Assembly: GCA_964369415.1 (NCBI GenBank)
Contig: CAYJFP010000010.1
Coordinates: 1 to 64,000 of the forward strand
From: SIG603 sp964369415
GTDB taxonomy: Bacteria; Bacillota; Clostridia; Oscillospirales; Acutalibacteraceae
Reading direction: 5' to 3'
DNA: 64,000 bases
Position 1 is the stretch's first letter. Every line of letters begins with the position of its first letter. Shown here in pieces: positions 1 through 8,597 of the stretch. The notes beneath the pieces are model-generated. The model had not been told where the DNA came from. It made no database searches and saw nothing but the letters and a program-made list of their open reading frames with translations. Both the position numbers and the translations under genes were made by a program.

Positions 1-25
1 GTCAAATTTATGAGGTGTAATTTTT

Positions 26-769
26 ATGTTATCTGAGAGATATTTTCATCATTTTGATGCTGTTTTAAAACTTCCCGACGGAAAAAAACTCGCTACTGGA
101 AAAGCTTCTATAGATATTGTTAAAAAAAGTGTTATTTTTACTAGCAGTTTTGTCCCGCTTTACCCCATGGGAAGCAAGATTGAAATTGTAAGGCTCTTTG
201 GCGGTAGGGAGATTCATAGGTTTATCGGCACGGTTTATTTGTCCGATAAAAACTTGCTTAGCATTGTTTCTGTCACCGATTTGCTTTTGCCGGGCTCGGA
301 GCACTGTTACTGCGGCGATTTAAACTTTTCTGCCAAGGCTACTTTTGTCGATTCCGAACAAGTTTTAAAGCGAAAAAAGAAAAATGATGCTGAATCTACC
401 GAACATGATGTCAATATTACCGAGCTAAATTTTGAAAAGTTATTTTTTCAACTTCCTTTTGAGGACGATTTTTACGAGGACGACCCTAAAAGTTTTCCTT
501 CGCTTATCAAGACTCTTCGCTCTGTCTCTGGCAAAAACTTTTCCGAACAAGGCCTTGAATTTGAGCTGAAATTTTCAAGCCCACTTCCCGAAATTCCAGT
601 TAATATCAGAATAATCGAACCTTTTTACTTCGGAAATAGATGTGGTTATTCTTGCAATATAATTAAAATCGGCACTGTAGATAAATATAATCTAGGCAAA
701 TTTTTATGGACAAATAATCTTTTAAACAACAAGGTTTTCACGGTTTCTACTATTAATATTAATAGCTAA
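26..769 (+). CDS. Hypothetical protein, 247 aa
   Basis: I do not recognise this family. The ATG follows a GAGGTG Shine-Dalgarno with usual spacing. No signal peptide or membrane segment is visible, so it is probably cytoplasmic. Residues about 45-85 (MGSKIEIVRLFGG, then a run of alternating hydrophobic residues) look like a small beta-barrel, vaguely PilZ-like, but no PilZ RxxxR signature is clear. A charged lysine-rich and then acidic middle (about 115-160) separates it from a second beta-rich half. It lies 49 bp upstream of the ThuA gene on the same strand; a small hairpin lies between, so co-transcription is uncertain. Function unknown. Confidence 0.6.
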   Translation: MLSERYFHHFDAVLKLPDGKKLATGKASIDIVKKSVIFTSSFVPLYPMGSKIEIVRLFGGREIHRFIGTVYLSDKNLLSIVSVTDLLLPGSEHCYCGDLNFSAKATFVDSEQVLKRKKKNDAESTEHDVNITELNFEKLFFQLPFEDDFYEDDPKSFPSLIKTLRSVSGKNFSEQGLEFELKFSSPLPEIPVNIRIIEPFYFGNRCGYSCNIIKIGTVDKYNLGKFLWTNNLLNNKVFTVSTININS

Positions 770-776
770 GTCAAAA

Positions 777-794
777 ATAGGCTTTGTGGCCTAT
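777..794 (+). other. Small stem-loop between 26-769 gene and ThuA gene
   Basis: ATAGGC, a 6-nt loop, then GCCTAT: a perfect 6-bp stem just after the first gene. It is followed by an AT-rich stretch but not by a clean T-run, so it is at best a weak terminator or an mRNA processing structure. Confidence 0.3.
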
Positions 795-818
795 AATTTA
801 TAAATGAGGTGAAATATT

Positions 819-1550
819 TTGAGCACAGAAAAAAAAGTATTAATTATCCAAGGTGGCTGGGACGGCCACGAACCACAGCTTACATCAAAAAGATTTGCGG
901 GACTAATGGAAAAACACGGTTATTCATGCAAAATCATCGATAATTTCGATGATTGTTTGGATATCGATAATCTTCTAAATCTCGATTTAATCGTTGCCTG
1001 TTGGACTATGGGTGAAATTCCAGAGGAAGCTAGAAAAAACATCAGCACAGCCGTTGGAAAAGGCGTAGGCCTTGCAGGTTGTCACGGTGGAATGTGCGAC
1101 TCATTTAGAAATGATGTCGAATGGCAGTTTATGACAGGCGGTCAATGGGTAAGTCATCCGGGTGGAGACGGAATCGACTATATTGTCAACATAAATCACG
1201 GCTCAAGCCCGATAACCGAGGGACTTTCTGATTTTCCTGTTTGCAGTGAGCACTATTATCTACATATCGACCCTTCTATTGAAGTTTTAGCTACTACCAG
1301 ATTTCCTATAGTGAATTATTATCACATTTCTAATAAACCTGTCGACATGCCCATCGCTTGGACTAAATATTGGGGCAATGGAAGAGTGTTTTACAATGCA
1401 CTAGGTCACCATGATGACGTTTTTGATAAGTCTCCTAATGCCGAGGTCTTAATGGAAAGAGGCATGCTTTGGGCGGCAGAGGGCAAGAAATTTGCTGTAG
1501 ACAACAATCTTACAGATGAACGTTTTCTAAATTCAGCTAAAATGTATTAA
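819..1550 (+). CDS. ThuA-like domain protein
   Basis: A 243-aa protein of the ThuA family (trehalose-utilization-like, glutamine-amidotransferase-like fold). Seen: an N-terminal strand VLIIQGG followed by WDGHEP, the central ACWTMGE and GLAGCHGGM segments, and the C-terminal GRVFYNALGHHDD typical of the family. The start is TTG, chosen because GAGGTGA lies 6-7 nt upstream and the first residues MSTEKKVLI lead straight into the family start. It forms an operon with the Gfo/Idh oxidoreductase (16 bp downstream) and an M24-type protein. ThuA proteins often sit beside Gfo/Idh oxidoreductases in sugar catabolic loci; substrate is not predictable here. Confidence 0.85.
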   Translation: MSTEKKVLIIQGGWDGHEPQLTSKRFAGLMEKHGYSCKIIDNFDDCLDIDNLLNLDLIVACWTMGEIPEEARKNISTAVGKGVGLAGCHGGMCDSFRNDVEWQFMTGGQWVSHPGGDGIDYIVNINHGSSPITEGLSDFPVCSEHYYLHIDPSIEVLATTRFPIVNYYHISNKPVDMPIAWTKYWGNGRVFYNALGHHDDVFDKSPNAEVLMERGMLWAAEGKKFAVDNNLTDERFLNSAKMY

Positions 1551-1566
1551 AGAAAGGGCGATAATT

Positions 1567-2673
1567 ATGAAAAAAGTAGGAATTGCCATAATCGGAATAG
1601 GCGCAATAAGCGGAATATACCTAAAAAATATCACCGAAATGTTTAAGGAAATTGAAATAATTGGTGTTTGTGACTTAGTTAAAGAACGAGCAGTAGAAGC
1701 TTCTAAAGAATACGGCATTGAGACCGTTTACGATACAATGGAAGATGCTTTTAACGACGACAGAGTCGAAATAGTTCTAAATCTAACTAGGCCATATGAG
1801 CATTTTGATGTTACATACAAGGCTTTAGAGCACGGAAAACATGTTTATACTGAAAAACCACTTGGTGCAACCTTTGAAGAGGGCGTTAAGCTTGTGGAAA
1901 AAGCAAAAGAAACAGGTCTTATGATTGGCGGAGCGCCCGATACCTTCCTTGGTGCAAGTATTCAAACTTGTAGAAAACTGATTGACGACGGATTTATCGG
2001 CGATGTTATCGGCAGTGCTTGCTTTATGATTTGTCATGGCCATGAATCGTGGCATCCAGACCCAGCTTTTTACTATAAATTCGGTGGTGGCCCAATGCTT
2101 GACATGGGACCTTATTACGTGACTGCTCTTGTAAACTTGGTTGGCGCTGTAGAGGGTGTCACTGGCGTTACCAAATCTAGTTTTCCTCAAAGAATTATCA
2201 CGAGCCAGCCTAAATCTGGTGAAATCGTTGACGTTGATGTCAGCACATATGTTACAGGAACAATGAGCTTTAAAAATGGCGCAATCGGCACAATTTTCAC
2301 CACTTTTGATGTTCACTCCAAGACACAAGCTAGATTTGAAATATACGGAACCAAAGGAACTTTAATCGTTCCCGACCCTAACTTCTTTGGCGAGCCAATT
2401 AAGCTTTTAAGAGCCGAACAAGGTGAATTCATGGAGATGCCACTGCTCTTCGATTACAAAGAAAACAGCAGAGGTCTAGGACTTGCAGACATGGCAAAGG
2501 CACTTAGAGACGGAAGAGAATACCGCACAAATTACGACCAACTGCTACATGTTCTTGAAATTTTAACCGCATTTGATAAGAGTTCAGAGAAAAAGGCCTA
2601 CCACCCACTAACCACGACTTACGATAGAGCTATGCCGATGAAAAACAACCCTATCAAGGGTATTCTTGATTAA
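1567..2673 (+). CDS. Gfo/Idh/MocA family NAD(P)-dependent oxidoreductase
   Basis: A 368-aa oxidoreductase. Seen: N-terminal Rossmann fold with GIGAISG (residues about 10-16), an acidic residue at the end of strand 2 (VCDL), and the family EKP motif at residues 96-98 where the lysine is catalytic. The C-terminal GFO_IDH_MocA_C-like sheet follows (GGGPMLDMGPYY, then GTMSFKNGAIG). Family members oxidise or reduce sugars, inositols and related polyols with NAD(P). The ATG is preceded by AAAGGGCG. Between the ThuA gene (16 bp upstream) and the M24 gene (3 bp downstream) it is clearly operonic, suggesting degradation of a sugar derivative. The exact substrate cannot be read from the sequence. Confidence 0.9.
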   Translation: MKKVGIAIIGIGAISGIYLKNITEMFKEIEIIGVCDLVKERAVEASKEYGIETVYDTMEDAFNDDRVEIVLNLTRPYEHFDVTYKALEHGKHVYTEKPLGATFEEGVKLVEKAKETGLMIGGAPDTFLGASIQTCRKLIDDGFIGDVIGSACFMICHGHESWHPDPAFYYKFGGGPMLDMGPYYVTALVNLVGAVEGVTGVTKSSFPQRIITSQPKSGEIVDVDVSTYVTGTMSFKNGAIGTIFTTFDVHSKTQARFEIYGTKGTLIVPDPNFFGEPIKLLRAEQGEFMEMPLLFDYKENSRGLGLADMAKALRDGREYRTNYDQLLHVLEILTAFDKSSEKKAYHPLTTTYDRAMPMKNNPIKGILD

Positions 2674-2676
2674 ATT

Positions 2677-3366
2677 ATGAGCATTAAAGAAATGCAAGAT
2701 TTGAACAGAGCCACAATTAGCTATATAACTTCACTGATAAAGCCTTCTATGCCTCTTAGTAAAATCAAATGCCTATGTGAGGAATATCTACTTTCAAACG
2801 GAGCGGATTCATTTTGGTATTATGATGTTGGAGCTTTTGTTTTTAGCGGTGAATCTACAAAGTTTTCTTTTTCAGGTAAAAATTATACGGTGGAAGACAC
2901 CATCATTAAACAAAATGATGTAATTACGATTGATTTAAGCCCGCAAAAAGACAATATATGGGGCGATTATGCTCGGACTATTATTCTTGAAAACGGCTTA
3001 GTCGTTAAAAATACCTCATTAATTCAAAATGAAGAATGGAAAAGCGCTATGCTTTTCGAGATTTATTTGCATAAAGAATTAGTTTCATTTGTAACTAAGG
3101 ATACTAGTTTTGAAGATTTATTTTATCATATGAATGATATTATATCTAAAAGCGGGTATGTAAATCTTGATTTTTCAAAGAATTTAGGCCACTCTATAGT
3201 GAAGAATAAAAACTATAGAATTTATATCGAAAAAGGAAATAAGACTAAGCTTATAGAGGTCGACGCCTTTACTTTTGAACCTCATATTGCACAAAATAAT
3301 TCTGTATACGGCTTCAAACACGAGAATATCTATACTTTTGAAAATAGTTTAATCGTAGAAGTCTAA
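2677..3366 (+). CDS. M24-family (pita-bread fold) metallopeptidase-like protein
   Basis: A 229-aa protein with the creatinase/aminopeptidase fold. All five canonical metal ligands can be placed: D86 (TIDLS), D97 (WGDYART), H172 (NLGHS), E201 (TFEPH) and E216 (KHENIY), so a dinuclear metal site is probably intact. It is the catalytic domain only, without the N-terminal creatinase-like domain of aminopeptidase P. The start is 3 nt after the Gfo/Idh stop, with only a distant AAGGG upstream, suggesting translational coupling. Association with ThuA and Gfo/Idh genes is unusual for a peptidase and hints at a non-peptide substrate or a hydrolase role in the same pathway (inference). Ends in a terminator shared with fba. 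Confidence 0.75.
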   Translation: MSIKEMQDLNRATISYITSLIKPSMPLSKIKCLCEEYLLSNGADSFWYYDVGAFVFSGESTKFSFSGKNYTVEDTIIKQNDVITIDLSPQKDNIWGDYARTIILENGLVVKNTSLIQNEEWKSAMLFEIYLHKELVSFVTKDTSFEDLFYHMNDIISKSGYVNLDFSKNLGHSIVKNKNYRIYIEKGNKTKLIEVDAFTFEPHIAQNNSVYGFKHENIYTFENSLIVEV

Positions 3367-3382
3367 AAGACACAAATAAAAA

Positions 3383-3411
3383 GGAGGGAATATTCCCTCC
3401 TTTAATTTTTT
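3383..3411. terminator. Bidirectional terminator between M24 gene and fba
   Basis: Perfect palindrome of 18 bp at 3383-3400 (GGAGGG, AATATT, CCCTCC) with a T-rich tail on the + side and AAAAA (TTTTT on the - strand) on the other. It separates convergent operons. Confidence 0.85.
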
Positions 3412-3420
3412 TGCTTTAAA

Positions 3421-4284
3421 TTAAGCTTTGTTTACAGAACCGAAAAGTTCCATTTTTTCTTTAACTGTAGCTTTGATAGCTTCGTAACCTGGAGCTAAAA
3501 CTTTTCTTGGGTCAAAGCCTTTGCCTTGTTGGTCTTTACCAGATTCGATATAGCCTCTTGTAGCAGCAGCAAAAGATAATTGGCACTCAGTGTTAACATT
3601 AATTTTAGCAACGCCTAAAGAAATTGCTTTTTTAATCATGTCTTCAGGAATACCTGTTCCACCGTGAAGAACTAATGGCATTTGGCCAACTTTTGAGTTA
3701 ATAGCCTCAAGTGTTTCAAATGAAAGACCAGGCCAATTTTCAGGATAAACACCGTGGATGTTTCCGATACCAGCTGCAAGCATAGTAACGCCTAAATCAG
3801 CAACCATTTTGCATTCGTCAGCATCTGCACATTCGCCAGCACCTACAACGCCGTCTTCTTCTCCACCTATAGAGCCAACTTCAGCTTCAAGTGAGATTCC
3901 AAGAACGTCACAAGCATTTACAAGAGCTGTTGTTTTAGCAACGTTCTCTTCGATTGGATAGTGTGAACCGTCGAACATTACTGAAGAGAAACCTGCATTG
4001 ATACAAGCTTTTGCGCCTTCAAATGAACCGTGGTCTAGGTGTAAAGCTACAGGAACTGTAATTTTAAGCTCTTCTAGCATTCCGTTTACCATGCCGACTA
4101 TTGTTTTGTAGCCGCCCATGTATTTTCCTGCGCCCTCAGATACACCAAGAATTACAGGTGAGTTGTTTTCTTGTGCTGTAAGTAAAACAGCCTTAGTCCA
4201 CTCAAGATTGTTGATATTGAATTGGCCTACTGCATATTTTCCTTCTCTAGCTTTTGTAAGCATTTCTTTTGCTGAAACTAACAT
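3421..4284 (-). CDS. fba: Class II fructose-bisphosphate aldolase
   Basis: A 287-aa zinc aldolase that splits fructose 1,6-bisphosphate into DHAP and glyceraldehyde 3-phosphate. Seen: LHLDHGS at residues 81-87 (D84 catalytic, H85 zinc ligand), EAEVGSIGG (zinc-site region), GIGNIHGVY and LHGGTGIP with the other zinc histidines, and AKINVNTE for phosphate binding. Length fits the short class IIB group. The ATG has GGAGGAATGTTTAA upstream. It is the last gene of pgi, P-loop protein, fba, and ends at the bidirectional terminator at 3383-3411. Confidence 0.96.
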   Translation of the reverse strand: MLVSAKEMLTKAREGKYAVGQFNINNLEWTKAVLLTAQENNSPVILGVSEGAGKYMGGYKTIVGMVNGMLEELKITVPVALHLDHGSFEGAKACINAGFSSVMFDGSHYPIEENVAKTTALVNACDVLGISLEAEVGSIGGEEDGVVGAGECADADECKMVADLGVTMLAAGIGNIHGVYPENWPGLSFETLEAINSKVGQMPLVLHGGTGIPEDMIKKAISLGVAKINVNTECQLSFAAATRGYIESGKDQQGKGFDPRKVLAPGYEAIKATVKEKMELFGSVNKA

Positions 4285-4307
4285 TTAAACATTCCTCCAA
4301 ATTTTAA

Positions 4308-4721
4308 TTATTCACTAACAAGATTTAACATAGTCTCTGGTAGTTCCTCTTTTGCAAGTGAAACTGAAAGAACTATATTTGTGTTTGCATTTTTGCAAAG
4401 AACTTCTAGTTTTTCAACTAAAACTTTAAGATCATCGACATTTTTACCGATAATTTTAAGTGTTGAATCTACAAGGATATCAGTTACATCGTAATTTGCT
4501 GCGCAAATACCACTGATAAAACCTAAAATAGCGTCTTTACCGCTTATGTCATAAGCGTCGGTGTCGATAAGTCTTGCCTCATGAGAAACATCATAAGTAA
4601 GTTTTGCACCTTTCTCGATAACAACAACATTTCCCTTTGTTGCTTCTAAAGCTTTGCTAGCTAAGTCGATGAGTTTCTTTGTTTTGCCTGAACCTTTTTT
4701 TCCAATTAAGAGAGTAAGCAT
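4308..4721 (-). CDS. Small P-loop NTPase-fold protein of unknown function
   Basis: A 137-aa protein with a clear Walker A motif G7-K-K-G-S-G-K13-T14 at the N-terminus. The strand ending DILVDS (about residues 80-85) could act as Walker B. No membrane segment. Similar short clostridial proteins are often loosely labelled twitching-motility or ATPase proteins, which is not evidence of function. A strong AAGGAGG precedes the ATG. It is locked between pgi (upstream, 37 bp) and fba (downstream, 23 bp), so it is co-expressed with glycolytic enzymes; a regulatory or nucleotide-sensing role is a guess. Confidence 0.7.
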   Translation of the reverse strand: MLTLLIGKKGSGKTKKLIDLASKALEATKGNVVVIEKGAKLTYDVSHEARLIDTDAYDISGKDAILGFISGICAANYDVTDILVDSTLKIIGKNVDDLKVLVEKLEVLCKNANTNIVLSVSLAKEELPETMLNLVSE

Positions 4722-4758
4722 AGTATGTCCTCCTTATATTTTACTCCGCTACTGCGGA

Positions 4759-6099
4759 TTATTTACCTATTCTTGCTTCTAAAATAGCTTTTTCGCCTTC
4801 ATAACCTGGTTTTCCTAAAAGAGCAAACATGTTCTTTTTATAGCTCTCAACGCCTGGTTGGTCAAACGGATTTACACCTAACATATATCCTGAAATCGCA
4901 CATGCTTTTTCATAGAAATAAATTAATTGACCTAAAGAATTTTCGCTGAAATCTGGAACTGAAAGAACGATATTTGGAACTCCGCCGTCATTATGTGCAA
5001 GAACTGTTCCCTCAAAAGCTTTTTCATTTACAAATGCCATTGTTTGTCCTTTTAAGAAGTTAAGTCCGTCAACATCTGTAGCATCTTCGCCGATTACCAC
5101 GTCGTGTCTTGGTTTTTTAACTAAAACTACTGTTTCAAACAAATGACGTCTACCATCTTGTAAATACTGACCCATAGAGTGTAAATCTGTAGAAAATACA
5201 ACCGATGCTGGGAATAAACCTTTTTGGTCTTTTCCTTCGCTCTCGCCGTAAAGTTGTTTCCACCACTCACTCATCATAGTCATAGCTGGCTCGTAGCTTA
5301 CCATAACTTCAATAGCTTTACCTTTATTGTAAAGTACATTTCTAAGTGCCGCATATTTATAGCAAATATTTTTCTCTATGCAAGGGTCGCTGAACATGTC
5401 TTGTGCTTGTTTAGCGCCTTCCATAAGTTTGTCAATGTCTGCTCCACTAACAGCTATAGGTAAAAGTCCTACTGCTGTAAGAACTGAAAATCTTCCGCCG
5501 ACATCGTCTGGAACTACAAAAGTTTCATAGCCTTCTTCATCGGCTAGTTTCTTAAGAGTACCTCTTGCCTTATCTGTAGTGCAGAAAATTCTCTCTTTAG
5601 CGCCTTCTTTTCCGTATTTTGTTTCAAGAAGTTCACGGAAAACTCTAAAAGCTATAGCTGGCTCTGTTGTAGTGCCTGATTTTGAAATCATGTTAATTGA
5701 AACATCTTTACCTTCGCAAATTTTAAGTAAATTTGCAAGAGATGAAGAGCTGATGCTGTTTCCTGTGTAATAAATTTTAGGTGTGCCATCTGCAAGGTCG
5801 TTGTAGCTTTCAGATTTAATAAAATCTATAGCTGCTCTTGCTCCAAGGTAAGAGCCACCTATTCCGATAACGATAAATATATCGGAATTGCTTTTTATTT
5901 TATCGGCAGCAACTTTAATTCTATCGAACTCCTCTTTGTCGTAATCTGTCGGCAAAGTAGTCCAACCTAAGAAGTCACTTCCCGGACCTTTTTTTGATTC
6001 TAATAGTTCATGTGCTGTTTTAACTTGATTTGCAATAGAGGATAATTCCTCGTTTCTTACAAACCCATTTAAATATGAACAACTGAGTTCTAAAGGCAT
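4759..6099 (-). CDS. pgi: Glucose-6-phosphate isomerase
   Basis: A 446-aa isomerase interconverting glucose 6-phosphate and fructose 6-phosphate. Seen: VIGIGGSYLGARAA (phosphosugar binding), ISKSGTTTEPA, DDVGGRFSVLTAVG (family signature), catalytic-type glutamate region GESEGKD, and AHNDGGVPN/ QPGVESYKKNMF near the end. Length matches the short Firmicutes form (about 450 aa). I prefer the second in-frame ATG (6099) because the first sits directly on GAAAGG while this one has 9 nt spacing. First gene of the pgi operon with a good promoter at 6135-6163. Confidence 0.96.
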   Translation of the reverse strand: MPLELSCSYLNGFVRNEELSSIANQVKTAHELLESKKGPGSDFLGWTTLPTDYDKEEFDRIKVAADKIKSNSDIFIVIGIGGSYLGARAAIDFIKSESYNDLADGTPKIYYTGNSISSSSLANLLKICEGKDVSINMISKSGTTTEPAIAFRVFRELLETKYGKEGAKERIFCTTDKARGTLKKLADEEGYETFVVPDDVGGRFSVLTAVGLLPIAVSGADIDKLMEGAKQAQDMFSDPCIEKNICYKYAALRNVLYNKGKAIEVMVSYEPAMTMMSEWWKQLYGESEGKDQKGLFPASVVFSTDLHSMGQYLQDGRRHLFETVVLVKKPRHDVVIGEDATDVDGLNFLKGQTMAFVNEKAFEGTVLAHNDGGVPNIVLSVPDFSENSLGQLIYFYEKACAISGYMLGVNPFDQPGVESYKKNMFALLGKPGYEGEKAILEARIGK

Positions 6100-6134
6100 A
6101 ATTTTCATCCTTTCATTGTCTATTTTATTTTTGG

Positions 6135-6163
6135 TATATATACATTTTACATTAATAAGTCAA
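6135..6163 (-). promoter_or_regulatory. pgi promoter
   Basis: On the - strand TTGACT (6158-6163), 17-bp spacer, TATATA (6135-6140), about 35 nt before the pgi start. Confidence 0.7.
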
Positions 6164-6218
6164 ATATTGCAATAATTTAATTGTTATTTATAATTTTTTT
6201 ACATTTACAATATTTTGT

Positions 6219-7070
6219 CTATACTAAATTAAGTGATTTTATATAATTTGGCAATGCTTTTTCAAAAGGTACTCCGTATCTTCTTTCACAGTCAAGCTCT
6301 ATACACTTTTCAATCGCTAAAACTGTGAAGTCTGCCGCTATTTTGGCGCTCTCGTTTATGCTAAATCCGTTTAAAATTCCGCCTAATAACGCACTTGAGA
6401 ATATATCTCCTGTTCCGTGAAAATGTCCTTCTATCTTCTTAGTGCTTACATAACTTACTTCGTCTTTAATTTTGTCATAGCACGCCGCACCGAGTTTTCC
6501 CTCTTCAAAACTTACTCCTGTAATGATGACAGTATTCGGTCCAAGCTTTGAAAGCTTTCTTAAAGTTTTCTCGATATATTCTTTGTCATAATCATCACCT
6601 TTATAATCTTCACCTAGAAGTAAAGAGGCCTCTGTAAGATTTGGAACGATTATATCGGCGACAGAACAAAGCCTTACCATGCCCTGTGCCATTTCATCTG
6701 TATAAATGCTATACAGCTTGCCATTATCACCCATAACAGGGTCAACTACTGTTAATCCGTCTTCACTTTTAACTTCAAGAAAAAAGTTTTTTACAAGGTC
6801 AATCTGCTGATAAGAACCTAAAAAACCACTGTAAAGCGCATCGAATTTTAATCCTAGTGTATTATAGTGAGCTTTGATTGGCTCTATATCTTCTGTCAAA
6901 TCTCTATAGGTAAAGCCTTCAAAGCCGCCTGTATGTGTAGATAAAATCGCAGTAGGAAGCACTCCAGTGTCAAATCCAGCTGCAGATAATATAGGAAGTG
7001 CCACGGTAAGCGAACATCTTCCAACACATGATATATCATGAATTGCCATTATTCTTTTTTGTCTTTGCAT
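6219..7070 (-). CDS. pdxY: Pyridoxal/pyridoxamine kinase
   Basis: A 283-aa ribokinase-superfamily kinase that phosphorylates vitamin B6 vitamers. Seen: MAIHDISCVGRCSLT at the N-terminus (substrate site), ALYSGFLGS, VVDPVMGDNGKLY, DIIVPNLTEAS, and the anion-hole region HGTGDIFSSALLGG with the catalytic aspartate. The start at 7070 is chosen over an in-frame ATG 24 nt upstream because AAGGAGGAG lies just 5 nt before it. Transcribed from a perfect consensus promoter (7102-7130). It stands alone, upstream of pgi promoter DNA; a terminator is not obvious. PdxK/PdxY/ThiD specificity cannot be separated by eye, but the start motif favours pyridoxamine kinase. Confidence 0.88.
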   Translation of the reverse strand: MQRQKRIMAIHDISCVGRCSLTVALPILSAAGFDTGVLPTAILSTHTGGFEGFTYRDLTEDIEPIKAHYNTLGLKFDALYSGFLGSYQQIDLVKNFFLEVKSEDGLTVVDPVMGDNGKLYSIYTDEMAQGMVRLCSVADIIVPNLTEASLLLGEDYKGDDYDKEYIEKTLRKLSKLGPNTVIITGVSFEEGKLGAACYDKIKDEVSYVSTKKIEGHFHGTGDIFSSALLGGILNGFSINESAKIAADFTVLAIEKCIELDCERRYGVPFEKALPNYIKSLNLV

Positions 7071-7101
7071 TTTAACTCCTCCTTTAAATTTCATACAAAG
7101 A

Positions 7102-7130
7102 ATTATACATTCATATTAAGTTCGTGTCAA
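7102..7130 (-). promoter_or_regulatory. pdxY promoter (perfect consensus)
   Basis: On the - strand TTGACA (7125-7130), 17-bp spacer, TATAAT (7102-7107). Back-to-back with the promoter at 7136-7164; the two -35 boxes are only 5 bp apart. Confidence 0.9.
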
Positions 7131-7135
7131 CTTCA

Positions 7136-7164
7136 TTCACAGTTTTTAGGCTTTAGCATATAAT
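7136..7164 (+). promoter_or_regulatory. Promoter of the 7198-7584 gene
   Basis: TTCACA (7136-7141), 17-bp spacer, TATAAT (7159-7164). Transcription would begin near 7171, which rules out the ATG at 7165 as a start codon. Confidence 0.8.
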
Positions 7165-7197
7165 ATGGATAAGCCTATAAAAGAAAAGAGTGAAAAA

Positions 7198-7584
7198 ATG
7201 GATAATTATGAACTACTAGAAAAAACAGAAGTAGAAGAAGCTGAAAGAAGACGCAAAAGGTGTCTTCAAGAATCTCAGTTTAACACCGTGGAAGTTGAAG
7301 ATTTGTTCAGACTTAATGATTTATGTTCATATATCACAGATACAAAAATGATAGATTTTTGCGGCGATGAAGTTTTAAAGGTAAGCTATGCTGTAGAGGT
7401 ACATTATACTACTAATGACTGCGAAAACAAAACAAAAACTGTACATGGCAGTGTAGTCTTCTTTAGAATTCCAAGACGCTTTGATCTTTGTGATATAACA
7501 CTAAGAGCATATTCGGTAGCCTGTGAGGAATGTCCTAGAAAGATAAAAGTTAACACCATAGTCAGGATGTGCCAAAGGCCTTAA
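7198..7584 (+). CDS. Hypothetical protein, 128 aa, Cys-containing
   Basis: Unrecognised soluble protein. An in-frame ATG at 7165 lies at the edge of the -10 box and upstream of the expected transcription start, so the ATG at 7198 (MDNYELLEK, preceded by AGAGTG) is the realistic start. The N-terminal 30 residues are highly charged and helical; residues about 40-128 are beta-rich with cysteines in DFCGD, NDCEN, DLCDI, CEECPRK and MCQ, which could bind a metal, though no standard zinc-ribbon spacing is clear. Single-gene transcript, divergent from pdxY and convergent with the apbE operon. Confidence 0.6.
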   Translation: MDNYELLEKTEVEEAERRRKRCLQESQFNTVEVEDLFRLNDLCSYITDTKMIDFCGDEVLKVSYAVEVHYTTNDCENKTKTVHGSVVFFRIPRRFDLCDITLRAYSVACEECPRKIKVNTIVRMCQRP

Positions 7585-7601
7585 ATTTAAACAAGTGTAG
7601 G

Positions 7602-8597
7602 CTAACTATAAAAGATTTCATCTTCACTGATAACCCATATAGCCTGCACTTCTAACATATTTACAAGATTTAACCCACTTTCATAATCCATGCAAAAAAG
7701 CGCCGTTGAAAGGCTGTCAGCTTGTGCACTGTCTTCTGCTATGACCACCACGGTCTTAAAATATTCAGCTGGAAGCAAGGTATCTTTATCTATTATATGA
7801 TGATAAATTTTGCCGTCTATTTCATAGAATCTTTGATCATCTCCACTGCTTACTACTGATTCATTTTCTATTTCAAGCGAAAGTAAATTATCACTTTCCT
7901 GAGTGTAATTTCTAACTCCAACATTCCATTTTTCACCATCGGGCTTTAATCCTACGGCACTAACACTCCCGCCCATGTTTATTAGAACGCTCTCGTATCC
8001 CATTTCTTTGAGATTATCTTTAATTTCATCTGCGGCAAATCCCTTTGCAATCGCTCCTACATCTATACTCATTAGCGAATCTTCTAAAAAAGCGGTCAAA
8101 TTTTCTTGGTCAATAATAAGTTTGTTTATATCGGTATGTTTATTAGCTTCTTCTAATTCTTCTATAGCGGGAACTTCAGCCGCTTCACCATTTAACGCCT
8201 TTTCTCTATATTCGCTCCAAATTTTAAGCACCGAGCCAAAGGCAATATTCGTTTCTCCATTTGTTATTTCGTACTGCTCTTTTGAAAAAAGTAGTAAATC
8301 TATTATTTTTTCATCAAGCTCTACAGCGGTTTTTCCCGCAGAATCGTTTAAAGTCTTTAAGTTATTTGCCCCTTCATATTCATTATATATGTCAAAAAGT
8401 TCATGATACTTCTTTAACTCTTTGCTAATATATCTGCTAAGTTCTGTAAATTCTTCTTCTGAATCCATATAAGCTGTTATCGTGATTACAGTGTCAAAAT
8501 AGTTAAGAAAATTCATACTATACTTCTGTTTAGAATCAAAAAGAGTACACGAGCACAAACAGAGCACTACTAATAATAAAACTACTATCTTTTTCAT
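7602..8597 (-). CDS. apbE: FAD:protein FMN transferase, lipoprotein
   Basis: A 331-aa ApbE-type flavin transferase that attaches FMN to threonine or serine of extracytoplasmic proteins. Seen: lipoprotein signal with lipobox LCSC (C17), IDVGAIAKGFAAD, LINMGGSVSAVG, HHIIDKDTLLPA and ADSLSTALF, all family hallmarks including the metal- and FAD-binding positions. It would act on the outer membrane face. It overlaps the Gx transporter gene by 4 nt and is the last gene of a three-gene set with a NusG-domain-II protein. No flavinylated target (for example Rnf subunits or an FMN-binding-domain protein) is in this window. Confidence 0.93.
   Translation of the reverse strand: MKKIVVLLLVVLCLCSCTLFDSKQKYSMNFLNYFDTVITITAYMDSEEEFTELSRYISKELKKYHELFDIYNEYEGANNLKTLNDSAGKTAVELDEKIIDLLLFSKEQYEITNGETNIAFGSVLKIWSEYREKALNGEAAEVPAIEELEEANKHTDINKLIIDQENLTAFLEDSLMSIDVGAIAKGFAADEIKDNLKEMGYESVLINMGGSVSAVGLKPDGEKWNVGVRNYTQESDNLLSLEIENESVVSSGDDQRFYEIDGKIYHHIIDKDTLLPAEYFKTVVVIAEDSAQADSLSTALFCMDYESGLNLVNMLEVQAIWVISEDEIFYS

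Noticed and set aside
1825..2328. Antisense 167-codon frame inside the Gfo/Idh gene
   Set aside because: Cys/Ser/Asn-rich product with no ribosome site; it mirrors codon bias of the gene on the other strand. The same applies to the many frames opposite ftsZ, murA, pgi, recA and the RND gene.
7165..7197. Longer N-terminus for the 7198 gene
   Set aside because: The ATG at 7165 directly follows the -10 box and lies upstream of the predicted transcript start; it also has no ribosome site.
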